Below, in pieces: positions 1-6,274 of a DNA stretch of 8,105 nucleotides. Position 1 is the stretch's first letter. Every line of letters starts with the position of its first letter. The notes below the pieces were generated by a model. That model did not search any database. It saw nothing but the letters and a program-made list of their open reading frames with translations, and had not been told where the DNA came from. The DNA lies in contig JAEXZS010000052.1 in NCBI GenBank assembly GCA_023451375.1, forward strand, positions 1 to 8,105. The letters are read 5' to 3'. This stretch comes from Pseudomonadota bacterium. Its GTDB lineage: Bacteria; Pseudomonadota; Alphaproteobacteria; Caulobacterales; Caulobacteraceae. A program made the translations under genes and the position numbers.

Positions 1-1073
1 AGGCGGCCGAGGCGCGCGCCTTCCTGCACGCCCAGCCGGCCCTGACATTGATGCTGGAGCCCGGGGGCCGCGTCATGGCCGCCTACGGCGGCGCGCCGCC
101 GGCCATGTCGGTGCGTGACTTGGTCGAGCAGGGGCTGACCGCCGCCGTCCACGCGCCGGACCGTCCCGCCGTCGGGGCCGCCCTGGCCCGCGCGGCCGGC
201 GGCCAGGACGCCGAGGTCGTGTTCACCCCGCGTCAGGCGCTGGACCGCCGCGTCGGCCTGCTCCTGCGCCGCTTCCCCGGCGAGCCGCCGCGCCTGGCCG
301 CCCAGATGTTCGACGCCGCCGCCCAGTATGCGCGCGAGCTGCAGCTGGAGGCCGCCCGGTCCGAGGCGGAGGCGCAGAACGCCGGCAAGACCCGCTTCCT
401 GGCGACGATGAGCCATGAGCTGCGCACGCCGCTGAACGCCGTGATCGGTTTCTCGGACATCATGCGCCAGGGCCTGTTCGGCCCCCTGCCCGCGCGCTAC
501 GGCGACTATGCCGACTCCATCCACCAGGCGGGCGGCCACCTGCTGGCGCTGATCAACGACGTGCTGGACCTGTCGAAGATCGACGCCGCCCGCTACCAGC
601 TGGCGCTGGAGGATTTCGACGCGCGCGATCCCGTGTCCGAGGCCATCGCCCTGATGCGGCTGCAGGCGGCGGAGAAGGGCGTGGAGCTGGGCGGGGTGCT
701 GCCCGCCGAGCCGCTGCCGGTCACCGCCGACCGCCGCGCGCTGAAGCAGATCGCGTTGAACCTGATGTCGAACGCGGTGAAGTTCACGCCGGCGGGGGGG
801 TCGGTGACGGTGACGCTGGAGCCGCTGGGCGCCGAGATGGAGCTGTCGGTGGCGGACACCGGCGTCGGCATCGCGCCGGAGGATCTGCGCAGGCTCGGCC
901 GGCCGTTCGAACAGGCCGGCGGCGCGGATCAGCGCGCGCAGGGCACCGGCCTGGGGCTGTCGCTGGTGCGGTCGCTGGCCGAACTGCACGGCGGGCGGAC
1001 GGTGATCGACAGCACCCTGGGCGAGGGCACGGCCATCAGCGTGCGGCTGCCGGTGGGGCGCAAGGAAGCGTAG
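1..1073 (+). CDS. PAS-like sensor histidine kinase (5' end outside window)
   Basis: This is the C-terminal part of a membrane or cytosolic sensor kinase that would autophosphorylate on His and pass the phosphate to a response regulator, which is not in this window. The frame is open to the left edge (first full codon at 3), so TTG 48 and ATG 51 are probably internal. Numbering from TTG 48, residues 1-90 look like a degenerate PAS domain and 92-115 like a charged helical linker. The H-box MSHELRTPLN carries the phospho-acceptor His123 (codon 414-416). The N-box NLMSNAVKFTP is at 238-248, G1 DTGVGI at 270-275, F-box RPFEQ at 285-289, and G2 GTGLGLSL at 299-306. All catalytic boxes are intact, so this is an active HisKA/HATPase_c kinase. 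The F-box and the LFGPLP insert after the H-box resemble alphaproteobacterial PleC/DivJ/PdhS-like kinases, but I cannot assign an orthologue. There is no receiver domain at the C-terminus. Confidence 0.93.
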   Translation, partial: AAEARAFLHAQPALTLMLEPGGRVMAAYGGAPPAMSVRDLVEQGLTAAVHAPDRPAVGAALARAAGGQDAEVVFTPRQALDRRVGLLLRRFPGEPPRLAAQMFDAAAQYARELQLEAARSEAEAQNAGKTRFLATMSHELRTPLNAVIGFSDIMRQGLFGPLPARYGDYADSIHQAGGHLLALINDVLDLSKIDAARYQLALEDFDARDPVSEAIALMRLQAAEKGVELGGVLPAEPLPVTADRRALKQIALNLMSNAVKFTPAGGSVTVTLEPLGAEMELSVADTGVGIAPEDLRRLGRPFEQAGGADQRAQGTGLGLSLVRSLAELHGGRTVIDSTLGEGTAISVRLPVGRKEA

Positions 1074-1075
1074 GG

Positions 1076-1101
1076 TCTCCCTTCACGCAGGGGGAAGGAG
1101 A
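1076..1101. terminator. Possible bidirectional terminator hairpin
   Basis: This lies in the 34-bp gap between two convergent stops. TCTCC (1076-1080) pairs with GGAGA (1097-1101), and TTC (1082-1084) pairs with GAA (1094-1096), with one bulged C. The 9-nt loop is GC-rich. There is no good T-run on either side, so the termination role rests mainly on position. Confidence 0.3.
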
Positions 1102-1107
1102 GTTCTG

Positions 1108-1980
1108 CTACGCCGGTCCCATCGCCAGAAACGCGCGCCCGGCGGCGAAGTCGCCGGCCTCGAAGGTCGAGCGAGCCACGCTGCCGTCGCGGAAGACGAA
1201 TTCCACCGCCACCACTTCGCGCGGGTCGAGACCCGCCATGGCCTCGGCGGCGACGGCGGGGAAGCGCCAGGCCTGACCGGCCTCGCGTGCGGGCGGCAGC
1301 AAGCCGGTCTCGGCGGCGCTGAAACCCGATGACCAGATGGCGCGGCGCTGGGCCGGGGGCGGAAGCGCGCGCGCCAGCCAGGGCTGCGGCGCCACCGAGA
1401 CATCGCGCAGCACGATGCGGGCGCCGGTCGGCCGGGGACGGCCGTGCCAGGAGACCACGGCGGCGACGGCGTCGGCACGGTCCATGCCGCCGACCACGCC
1501 CAACCGGATCGGCGAGGCCCCGATGACGGAATCCTGCACCAGCCGCCACGTCGGGCGCGCATGGACGGCGCGGTTGGCGATCCAGTTCGAACGCTCCCCC
1601 GGGAAGGTCATGCGCGCAGTGCGCGACCAGCCGGAGAAGGCGGCTTCCACACGGCCGCCGACGGTCTTCAGCTCGCCGGAATCGCACGACGTCGTCGCCG
1701 CTCGCGCTCGAGCGCGACGCGCCGTCTCAGCCAGGTCATGCGCATTGGCGCCGGCGCGCAGGGCGGCGCCGCGCGCCTGCCAGGCGGCGGCGTTCAGGGC
1801 GGCGGACAACCGGGTGTCGAACAGGCCGCAACGCTTGTCGGCGGCCAGCACGAAGCTGCGCTCGTAATAGCGCTCCTGCGCCGCCGCCAGGGCGGTGGCG
1901 GGCGTTGCGGCGACCAGGCCGCCGATCAGGACCCTGGCGATCAGCATGCTGGCGCCGCGTCGGGAAAGGCCTATCCTCAT
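1108..1980 (-). CDS. Exported protein of unknown function (290 aa)
   Basis: I do not recognise a named family. The N-terminus has a basic start (MRIGLSRRG), a hydrophobic stretch at about 12-31 and a likely signal peptidase I site near ALAAA|QERYY (residues 34/35). It should therefore be secreted to the periplasm. The SRR pair before the hydrophobic core resembles a twin-arginine signal but lacks the usual following Phe-Leu, so Sec export is as likely. The mature part has just two cysteines, Cys51 and Cys99, which could form one disulfide, and an Ala/Arg-rich helical section around 58-97. The C-terminal half looks beta-rich (VVAVEFVFRDGSVARSTF). ATG 1980 is preferred over Met12 (1947) because an AGGG lies about 8 nt upstream, while Met12 has none. 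The gene is convergent with the kinase and divergent from the DUF1491 gene, and no neighbour indicates its role. Confidence 0.8.
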   Translation of the reverse strand: MRIGLSRRGASMLIARVLIGGLVAATPATALAAAQERYYERSFVLAADKRCGLFDTRLSAALNAAAWQARGAALRAGANAHDLAETARRARARAATTSCDSGELKTVGGRVEAAFSGWSRTARMTFPGERSNWIANRAVHARPTWRLVQDSVIGASPIRLGVVGGMDRADAVAAVVSWHGRPRPTGARIVLRDVSVAPQPWLARALPPPAQRRAIWSSGFSAAETGLLPPAREAGQAWRFPAVAAEAMAGLDPREVVAVEFVFRDGSVARSTFEAGDFAAGRAFLAMGPA

Positions 1981-2035
1981 GCACCGACCCTAGCGCCTTG
2001 GCCTGTGGGTTCCGTTTCCGAGCAGGGTTAGCGAA
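1981..2035. promoter_or_regulatory. Divergent promoter spacer
   Basis: These 55 bp separate the starts of the exported unknown (-) and the DUF1491 gene (+), so both promoters must lie here or overlap the coding ends. I see no clean match to the Caulobacter housekeeping (TTGACGS / GCTANAWC) or EcfG (GGAAC / GTT) patterns on either strand. The assignment rests on geometry only. Confidence 0.35.
2024..2027 (+). promoter_or_regulatory. Ribosome binding site supporting a TTG start
   Basis: AGGG sits 8 nt before TTG 2036. The frame has a stop at 1991-1993 and no ATG or GTG between that stop and the conserved N-terminus. TTG 2036 with this site is therefore the best start for the DUF1491 protein. 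Confidence 0.6.
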
Positions 2036-2371
2036 TTGCTTCTGTCCAGCGACCTGTGGGTAAGCGCCCTGATCCGCCGCGCCGAGATCGGCGGCGCCTT
2101 CGCCACGGTGGTCAAGAAGGGCGACGACCGCGCCGGCTCGGTCATCGTCAAGGCCTATGACACCTCGACCCGCGTCGCGCGACTGTTCACCGAGGCCTTC
2201 GGGCCGGACGGCGAGCGGCTGTGGATCCAGCCGGTCGTCAGCGACAGCGAGGGCGAGCTGGACGCCTATATCGCCCGCCAGCGCGGCTACGACCCCGACC
2301 TGTGGGTCGTCGAGATCGAGGACCGCCAAGGCCGCCACTTCATCACCGAGAAGGTCCAGGACGGAGGCTGA
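2036..2371 (+). CDS. DUF1491 family protein
   Basis: This is a small cytoplasmic protein of 111 aa, the normal size for DUF1491, an alphaproteobacterial family with no established function. Two blocks support the call: the N-terminal SDLWVSALIRRAEIGGAFA (residues 5-23), followed by a KGD..AGSVIVK stretch (28-39), and the C-terminal DPDLWVVEIEDRQGRHFI (86-103). It has no signal peptide, membrane segment or cysteine. The start is TTG, with an AGGG 8 nt upstream and an in-frame stop 15 codons before it. It appears to be a single-gene unit: the upstream neighbour is divergent and the downstream one is convergent. Family assignment is from recognised sequence pattern, and no biochemical role can be inferred. 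Confidence 0.88.
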   Translation: MLLSSDLWVSALIRRAEIGGAFATVVKKGDDRAGSVIVKAYDTSTRVARLFTEAFGPDGERLWIQPVVSDSEGELDAYIARQRGYDPDLWVVEIEDRQGRHFITEKVQDGG

Positions 2372-2374
2372 GCT

Positions 2375-2497
2375 TCCGTCCTTCCGAAACTCAGCGAGGC
2401 GAAGAACGCCCAACCCAGGGCCGCCGCTAGGCCTCCAGACGCATCGGAGGCGTGCGAGCCTTCCGGGTTCGCTCCGCGAGCGCGCCGGAAGGACGGA
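2375..2497. repeat. Intergenic element with perfect 12-bp inverted ends
   Basis: The 156-bp gap between convergent genes holds no credible gene. TCCGTCCTTCCG (2375-2386) is exactly inverted as CGGAAGGACGGA (2486-2497). The arms enclose two further stems: GCCTCC/GGAGGC (2431-2436 with 2446-2451) and CGCTC/GAGCG (2470-2474 with 2478-2482). Outside the element, GGACGGAGG occurs at 2359-2367, at the end of the DUF1491 CDS. The same 9-mer occurs at 2491-2499, overlapping the right arm. The architecture fits a dispersed palindromic repeat or a MITE-like remnant, but only one copy is visible here, so mobility is an inference. Confidence 0.5.
2459..2492. terminator. Strong GC hairpin, probable bidirectional terminator
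   Basis: CCTTCCGG (2459-2466) pairs with CCGGAAGG (2485-2492). Inside it CGCTC (2470-2474) pairs with GAGCG (2478-2482) around a CGC loop. There is no T-tract, so it could equally be a Rho-assisted stop or part of the surrounding repeat. Its right arm shares bases with the longer 2375-2386/2486-2497 pairing, so only one of the two folds can form at a time. Confidence 0.45.
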
Positions 2498-2503
2498 GGG
2501 CTT

Positions 2504-2527
2504 GGCCCCTCCAGGACGACCTGGGCC
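2504..2527 (-). terminator. Hairpin directly after the S1/P1-like gene stop
   Basis: GGCCC (2504-2508) pairs with GGGCC (2523-2527), and AGG (2513-2515) continues with CCT (2520-2522) across an ACGA loop, leaving a CTCC bulge on one side. On the minus strand it begins immediately after the TGA at 2528-2530. No T-run follows, so its role as a terminator is tentative. Confidence 0.35.
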
Positions 2528-3556
2528 TCAGTCCTCGCCCACCATCGACAGCCAGGGGTCGACTGCACCGGCCTCGACCTCGGCGACCTTGACCGCCGGC
2601 CAGCCGATCGACGATGTCGCCGAGGCGCGCCAGGCGGCGGTGGTCCAGTCACGCAGTTCAGCGGCGCCGGCGGCCAGCCGCTCAGTGACGAAGGCCGCGC
2701 CGCGCGGGTCGGCCTCGGCGAAGGCGCCGGCCTTCTCCATGCGATAGAAGGGGATCACCGTCCCCAGGGTCGTGGTCAGATAGGCGGTGGTGCGGGCGCG
2801 GACGTCGAAGCCGTCCCCGATGGCGGCGGGCATGGCGGCCTCGATGGCGTCCAGGCGGGCGACGCGGCTGGCGAACTCGCCCTCGAACACGGCGTGGGTG
2901 CGGCGCGAGTTGGTGAAGCCCTCCGGGTTCGGATGGTCGCCCCAGCCGTTGTAGTGGATGGTCGTATGGTGCGGCTGGGAGCCGTCGCCGACGTAGTGGC
3001 CCATGACGCCGATGTCGCGCAGGATCAGAGCCTCGCGACGCAGGCGGTCGGCGCGGTACCACGCCTGGCGCTCCAGGTCGGTCTCGCGCTCCTCGGCCGC
3101 GTTCAGCACGCGCCAATAGGCGAAGTCGCGCTCCAGATTCTGCCAGGCGTCGATCATGGCGTAGGGCAGCCAGCCCGCCTCGTTCACGTCCAGCCCAACC
3201 TTGGTCAGGGCGGCGTCGTATTCAGACTTCAGGCGCGGCAGTTCGGCCAGGGCCATGCCGCGCTGGTCCATCACCCGGCCCTGGTCGTCCAGGTCGACGA
3301 AGTGGGCCGTGTCCCGCTCCCGGTCGTGCGGTTGGCCCGCGCCCTTCCAGCGGTCCGGCTCGCGCGCCAGTTCGCCGACGTCGGCGATCGCGCCCGGGGT
3401 CTTCAGGAAGGCCGGCAGGTCCTCCGGCAAGGCGCGCATGGCCGCGACGCCGATCAGCCGGTGGCCGGTGTTGCCCCAGGCGGTGACGTCGGCGGTCGAG
3501 CCGGCGACGGCGGCGATCACGGCGACGGGCGCCAGGACGGCGAGGAAACGGTTCAT
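2528..3556 (-). CDS. Exported S1/P1 nuclease / zinc phospholipase C superfamily enzyme
   Basis: This is a predicted periplasmic, zinc-dependent phosphodiesterase of 342 aa. A signal peptide (1-26) ends in VTA, so the mature protein starts with Trp27. That fits the family, in which the N-terminal Trp amine binds zinc. The expected ligands are present: Trp27, His32 (WGNTGH, as in P1), probably Asp68, His85 (AHFVDLDD), His187 and Asp191 (HYVGD), His197, His221 and Glu225 (HAVFE). Fungal P1 has Asp at the last site; Glu is what Bacillus cereus-type phospholipase C uses. About 102 residues separate His85 and His187, roughly 45 more than in P1. There are no cysteines, unlike fungal P1. ATG 3556 is preferred over GTG 3580 because it has GGGG 7 nt upstream and gives a clean signal peptide. 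The substrate (single-stranded nucleic acid, nucleotides or phospholipid) cannot be decided from sequence. Confidence 0.85.
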   Translation of the reverse strand: MNRFLAVLAPVAVIAAVAGSTADVTAWGNTGHRLIGVAAMRALPEDLPAFLKTPGAIADVGELAREPDRWKGAGQPHDRERDTAHFVDLDDQGRVMDQRGMALAELPRLKSEYDAALTKVGLDVNEAGWLPYAMIDAWQNLERDFAYWRVLNAAEERETDLERQAWYRADRLRREALILRDIGVMGHYVGDGSQPHHTTIHYNGWGDHPNPEGFTNSRRTHAVFEGEFASRVARLDAIEAAMPAAIGDGFDVRARTTAYLTTTLGTVIPFYRMEKAGAFAEADPRGAAFVTERLAAGAAELRDWTTAAWRASATSSIGWPAVKVAEVEAGAVDPWLSMVGED

Positions 3557-3701
3557 GAGACGACCCCGGGAGAAGTTCACGCCGGTCTAACGCATCGTTG
3601 ATCACCTCTCCAGCCCACGCGATTTGCCATTCTCGCCGGGGCGACTAGGTTGGGAGAGCTCCCCGCCTTTCGCTCATCCAAGGCTCCACATCCTACGGGG
3701 A

Positions 3702-3739
3702 GCGACGACGTGACTGCGTCGTCGCCGTTCTCGACGGCG
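3702..3739 (+). promoter_or_regulatory. Two overlapping, mutually exclusive hairpins
   Basis: GCGACGACG (3702-3710) pairs perfectly with CGTCGTCGC (3717-3725) around a 6-nt loop. CGCCGT (3723-3728) pairs with ACGGCG (3734-3739) around a 5-nt loop. The stems share 3723-3725, so forming one weakens the other. If transcription starts upstream they lie in the 5' leader of the DUF4168 gene and could act as an attenuator or RNA stability element. If it starts at the candidate promoter at 3731-3757 they are merely DNA palindromes, perhaps protein-binding. Confidence 0.4.
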
Positions 3740-3757
3740 CCCTGTGGACGCTAGACC
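3731..3757 (+). promoter_or_regulatory. Candidate housekeeping promoter for DUF4168 gene
   Basis: TCGACGG (3731-3737) matches 6 of 7 positions of the Caulobacter -35 TTGACGS, and GCTAGACC (3750-3757) matches 7 of 8 of GCTANAWC, with 12 nt between them. Against it: transcription would begin around 3763-3766, inside the AAGGA ribosome site, giving an almost leaderless message. Confidence 0.3.
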
Positions 3758-3760
3758 GAA

Positions 3761-3765
3761 AAGGA
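3761..3765 (+). promoter_or_regulatory. Ribosome binding site of DUF4168 gene
   Basis: AAGGA lies 7 nt before ATG 3773. It is the strongest Shine-Dalgarno match in the window and fixes this start. Confidence 0.75.
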
Positions 3766-3772
3766 CACGCCC

Positions 3773-4402
3773 ATGCGCGCTCCCCGTCTCGCCCTTCTCG
3801 CCTCCCTCCCTGTCCTGATGGCCGCCGCCGGCGCCCAGGCTCAGGAGAGCCCGCCGCCGTCGACCGCGCCGGCCGCGCCGGCCGCGCCGGGGGCCCCGGT
3901 CGCCGGGGGCTTCACCGATGAAGAACTGAAGAAGTTCGATGACGCCATGGCCCAGGTTCGGGCCGTCAGCAGCACGTTGAACGGCGCCCAGCCGACGGCC
4001 GAGCAACAGGCCCAGATGACCGCCGCCGTGCAGAACTCGGGCCTGGAAGTGACCCGCTTCAACGCCATCTCCACCGCCGTCTCGTCCGATCCGGTGCTGG
4101 CGGCGCGCATCGCCGTGCTGAACGCCGCTCCGCCCGCGCCGGGCACGCCCGCCGCCGGCGTGACGGACGACGAGCTGAGCCGCTACGTCACCGCCATGAA
4201 CCAGATCCGCGCCGTCACCGCCGAGGTCGAGAACGGACAGGCCACGCCGGAGCAGAGCGCGCAGCTGACCGCCGCCGTCCAGGGCTCGGGCCTGGAGGTC
4301 GAGCGCTTCAACGCCATCGCCCAGACCGTGTCGCAGAGCGAATACCTGCAGGCCAAGGCCCAGCTGATCGGCGCCCGCCAGGAGAGCGGCGGCGGCCGAT
4401 AG
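3773..4402 (+). CDS. Exported protein with two DUF4168-like repeats
   Basis: This is a periplasmic or envelope-associated protein of 209 aa with no known activity. Residues 1-23 form a signal peptide cleaved after AQA. Residues 28-43 are a flexible Pro/Ala linker. Then come two copies of a helical unit of about 70 residues: 47-116 (FTDEELKKF...) and 130-198 (VTDDELSRY...), joined by a second Pro/Ala linker (119-128). The copies share about half their residues, best in RAV, TAAVQ.SGLEV and RFNAI. The pattern of an acidic [FV]TD[ED]EL start, then a GLEV.RFN.I turn and a closing helix, is that of DUF4168, usually seen as one unit per protein. There are no cysteines or catalytic-looking residues, which suggests a structural, binding or stress role. 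The DUF4168 label is from pattern recognition. The stop is 3 bp from that of the convergent kef gene. Confidence 0.82.
   Translation: MRAPRLALLASLPVLMAAAGAQAQESPPPSTAPAAPAAPGAPVAGGFTDEELKKFDDAMAQVRAVSSTLNGAQPTAEQQAQMTAAVQNSGLEVTRFNAISTAVSSDPVLAARIAVLNAAPPAPGTPAAGVTDDELSRYVTAMNQIRAVTAEVENGQATPEQSAQLTAAVQGSGLEVERFNAIAQTVSQSEYLQAKAQLIGARQESGGGR
3911..4366 (+). repeat. Tandem duplication inside the DUF4168 gene
   Basis: Codons 47-116 (3911-4120) and 130-198 (4160-4366) encode homologous units that align without gaps over the first 50 or so residues. The protein identity is about 50 percent by eye. The divergence suggests an old duplication and not a recent slippage event. Confidence 0.8.
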
Positions 4403-4405
4403 CGA

Positions 4406-6268
4406 TCAGGCGTCGGCGGGTTCGCTCCGGACATCCGGCGCGGGCGGGCCCGCCTCGTCCTCGTTCAGCAGGCGGCCCTCGCGCCTGGGCTTGATGTAGG
4501 GGGCCGGCTGCGGCGTCGACAGGTTGCCGCGCATCAGCTGGCGGCCCGCCGCCAAGCCGCCGGTCAGCTGCAGGTCCAGCCGCGCCTCGTCGCGGCGGCG
4601 CACGTCGCCGATGGTGTCGGCGGCCGTCCGTTCGTCCATTCCCAGTTCGATCAGGGCGCGTTCCCCGAACTTCAGCGCGGACTCGAAGGTCTCGCGTATC
4701 TGGTAGTCGACGCCGGCCTGGATCAGGCGCATCGAATGGCCACGGTCGAAGGCGCGCGCCATTACCCGGGTGGTCGGGAACTCGTGCTTCACCAGTTCCA
4801 CGATCCGGTCCGTCGTCTCCGGCTTGTCGACGCAGACCAGCACCAGTTCGGCCTCGTCGGCGCCGGAAGCCCTCAGCGTGTGCAGCTGGGTGCCGTCGCC
4901 GTAATAGACCTTGAAGCCGAACTGAGAGGCGGCCTGGATCATCTCCACGTCGTTCTCGATGATCGACACGTCCACGTCGCGGGCCAGCAGCGGCTGGGAA
5001 ACGACCTGGGCGAAGCGGCCGAAGCCGATGATCAGCACCTGACCGCGCAGGTCCGTGGCGAAGTCCACGCCGTCCGCGTCCTCGGCCGAGGGACTCTCCT
5101 TGGGCAGGAACCGGTCCAGCAGCAGGGTGGTCAGCGGCGTCAGCGCCATCGACAGGATGACGATGGCCGTCAGCATGGCGCCGATCACCGGCGAGAACAG
5201 GCCCGTCGCCACCGCCGCGCCGTAGAGCACGAAGGCGAACTCCCCGCCCTGGGCGAACAGGGCGGCGCGCTCGATCGCCTCGTGGTGCGCGGCCTTGAAC
5301 AGACGGGCGACGACGTAGATGCCGATCGCCTTCACCACCATGAACCCGGCGACCCCGCCGATGACGATGCGCCAGTCTTCGATCACCACCGACACGTCCA
5401 GCGACATGCCGACGCTGAGGAAGAACAGGCCCAGCAGGATGGCGCGGAACGGCTCCAAGTCCGCCTCCAGCTGGTGGCGGAAGGTCGATTCCGACAGCAG
5501 CACCCCGGCCAGGAAGGCGCCCATGGCCATCGACAGCCCGCCCAGCGACATGGCCCAGGCGGCGCCGACCACCACCAGCAGGGCGGCCGCCGTCATCACC
5601 TCGCGCCCGCCGTAGCGCGCCAGGAGGCGGAACATCGGATTGACCGCCCAGCGCCCGGCCGCCAGGACGCCGCCGACGGCCGCGATGGCGAAACCGATCG
5701 TCTGCCACAGGGGCGGCGCATGCTCCTGGGCGGCGCCGGTGACGGTGGCCAGCACGGCGACGACCGCCAGCAGCGGCACGATCGCCAGGTCTTCCAGCAG
5801 CAGGATCGACACCGCCCGCTGGCCCGAGGGCCCCGCGATCTCGCCGCGCTCCTCAAGCATCTGCATGATGACGGCGGTGGACGACAGGACGAAGCCCATG
5901 GCGGCGACGAAGGCCACCGGCGCCGGCGCCCCTACCGCCATGGCCGCCAGGGTCATCAGCATGCCGCAGGCCAGGACCTGGGCCGCGCCCAGGCCGAAGA
6001 TATCCTTCCTCAGCCCCCACAATCGCTTGGGCCGCATCTCCAGGCCGATGATGAACAGGAAGATGACCACGCCGAACTCGGCGACGTGCAGGATGGTCTC
6101 GGGCTCCTGAAACAGCTTCAGGCCGAACGGACCGATGGCCAGCCCGGCCGCCAGATAGCCCAGCACCGAGCCCAAGCCGATCTTGCGGAACAGCGGCACG
6201 GCGAACACGCCCGCCGCCAGCAGGGCCGCCGCCGACCCCAGATCCAGCCCCGTCGCCGCCTCGGCCAT
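4406..6268 (-). CDS. KefB/KefC-type glutathione-gated K+/H+ antiporter
   Basis: This inner-membrane monovalent cation:proton antiporter exports K+ and acidifies the cytoplasm when electrophiles form glutathione adducts. At 620 aa it has the usual KefB/C length. Residues 8-385 are the membrane domain, with about 12-13 hydrophobic segments. They include LLLEDLAIVPLL (156-167), HQLEADLEPF (265-274, like the KefC regulatory loop, keeping Glu268 and Asp270), GLFFLSVGM (280-288) and AQGGEFAFVLYG (339-350). Residues 409-530 are the RCK/TrkA-N domain: IIGFGRFAQ (413-421) keeps the GFGR arginine but has Ala where KefC has the third Gly, then IIEND (436-440) and YGDGT (456-460). REFT-like RETFESALK (525-533) matches the KefC C-terminal end. 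A hydrophilic tail follows (565-620). ATG 6268 is chosen for its GAGGGG site. Longer readings upstream add non-conserved residues. No KefF/KefG ancillary oxidoreductase gene adjoins it in this window. KefB and KefC cannot be told apart here. Confidence 0.92.
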   Translation of the reverse strand: MAEAATGLDLGSAAALLAAGVFAVPLFRKIGLGSVLGYLAAGLAIGPFGLKLFQEPETILHVAEFGVVIFLFIIGLEMRPKRLWGLRKDIFGLGAAQVLACGMLMTLAAMAVGAPAPVAFVAAMGFVLSSTAVIMQMLEERGEIAGPSGQRAVSILLLEDLAIVPLLAVVAVLATVTGAAQEHAPPLWQTIGFAIAAVGGVLAAGRWAVNPMFRLLARYGGREVMTAAALLVVVGAAWAMSLGGLSMAMGAFLAGVLLSESTFRHQLEADLEPFRAILLGLFFLSVGMSLDVSVVIEDWRIVIGGVAGFMVVKAIGIYVVARLFKAAHHEAIERAALFAQGGEFAFVLYGAAVATGLFSPVIGAMLTAIVILSMALTPLTTLLLDRFLPKESPSAEDADGVDFATDLRGQVLIIGFGRFAQVVSQPLLARDVDVSIIENDVEMIQAASQFGFKVYYGDGTQLHTLRASGADEAELVLVCVDKPETTDRIVELVKHEFPTTRVMARAFDRGHSMRLIQAGVDYQIRETFESALKFGERALIELGMDERTAADTIGDVRRRDEARLDLQLTGGLAAGRQLMRGNLSTPQPAPYIKPRREGRLLNEDEAGPPAPDVRSEPADA

Positions 6269-6274
6269 GCACGT

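Larger units (their letters stand above)
3557..3772. promoter_or_regulatory. Divergent regulatory spacer between S1/P1-like and DUF4168 genes
   Basis: These 216 bp contain no credible gene. The outward-facing starts at 3556 (-) and 3773 (+) place both promoters here. GGGAG-AG-CTCCC at 3652-3663 is a short dyad that could be an operator. The part nearest the DUF4168 gene holds two overlapping hairpins and a candidate promoter, listed separately. I found no clear promoter match for the minus-strand gene. Confidence 0.5.

Noticed and set aside
48..53. TTG 48 / ATG 51 as the true start of the histidine kinase
   Set aside because: The frame is open and codon-like to the left edge, and starting here would cut into the PAS-like region. 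The gene most likely begins outside the window.
929..1687. 252-aa minus-strand frame across the kinase end and the exported unknown
   Set aside because: It spans two genes, is Arg-rich, and lacks any motif. Both overlapped frames have better coding support.
2287..2652. 121-aa minus-strand frame through the 2372-2527 spacer
   Set aside because: It overlaps the ends of both flanking genes and reads through the inverted repeats. Its peptide looks like a translated palindrome and not a protein.
3557..3580. GTG 3580 as the start of the S1/P1-like gene
   Set aside because: It has no ribosome site and adds eight residues before an otherwise standard signal peptide. ATG 3556 fits better.
2894..3601. 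235-aa plus-strand frame opposite the S1/P1-like gene
   Set aside because: It is a Val/Gly/Arg-rich shadow with no domain, while the opposite strand shows all the metal ligands of a known superfamily.
4308..5708. 466-aa minus-strand frame overlapping the kef gene
   Set aside because: It is an Arg/Gly/Pro-rich out-of-frame reading of the same strand and has no recognisable motif. The kef frame is the real one.
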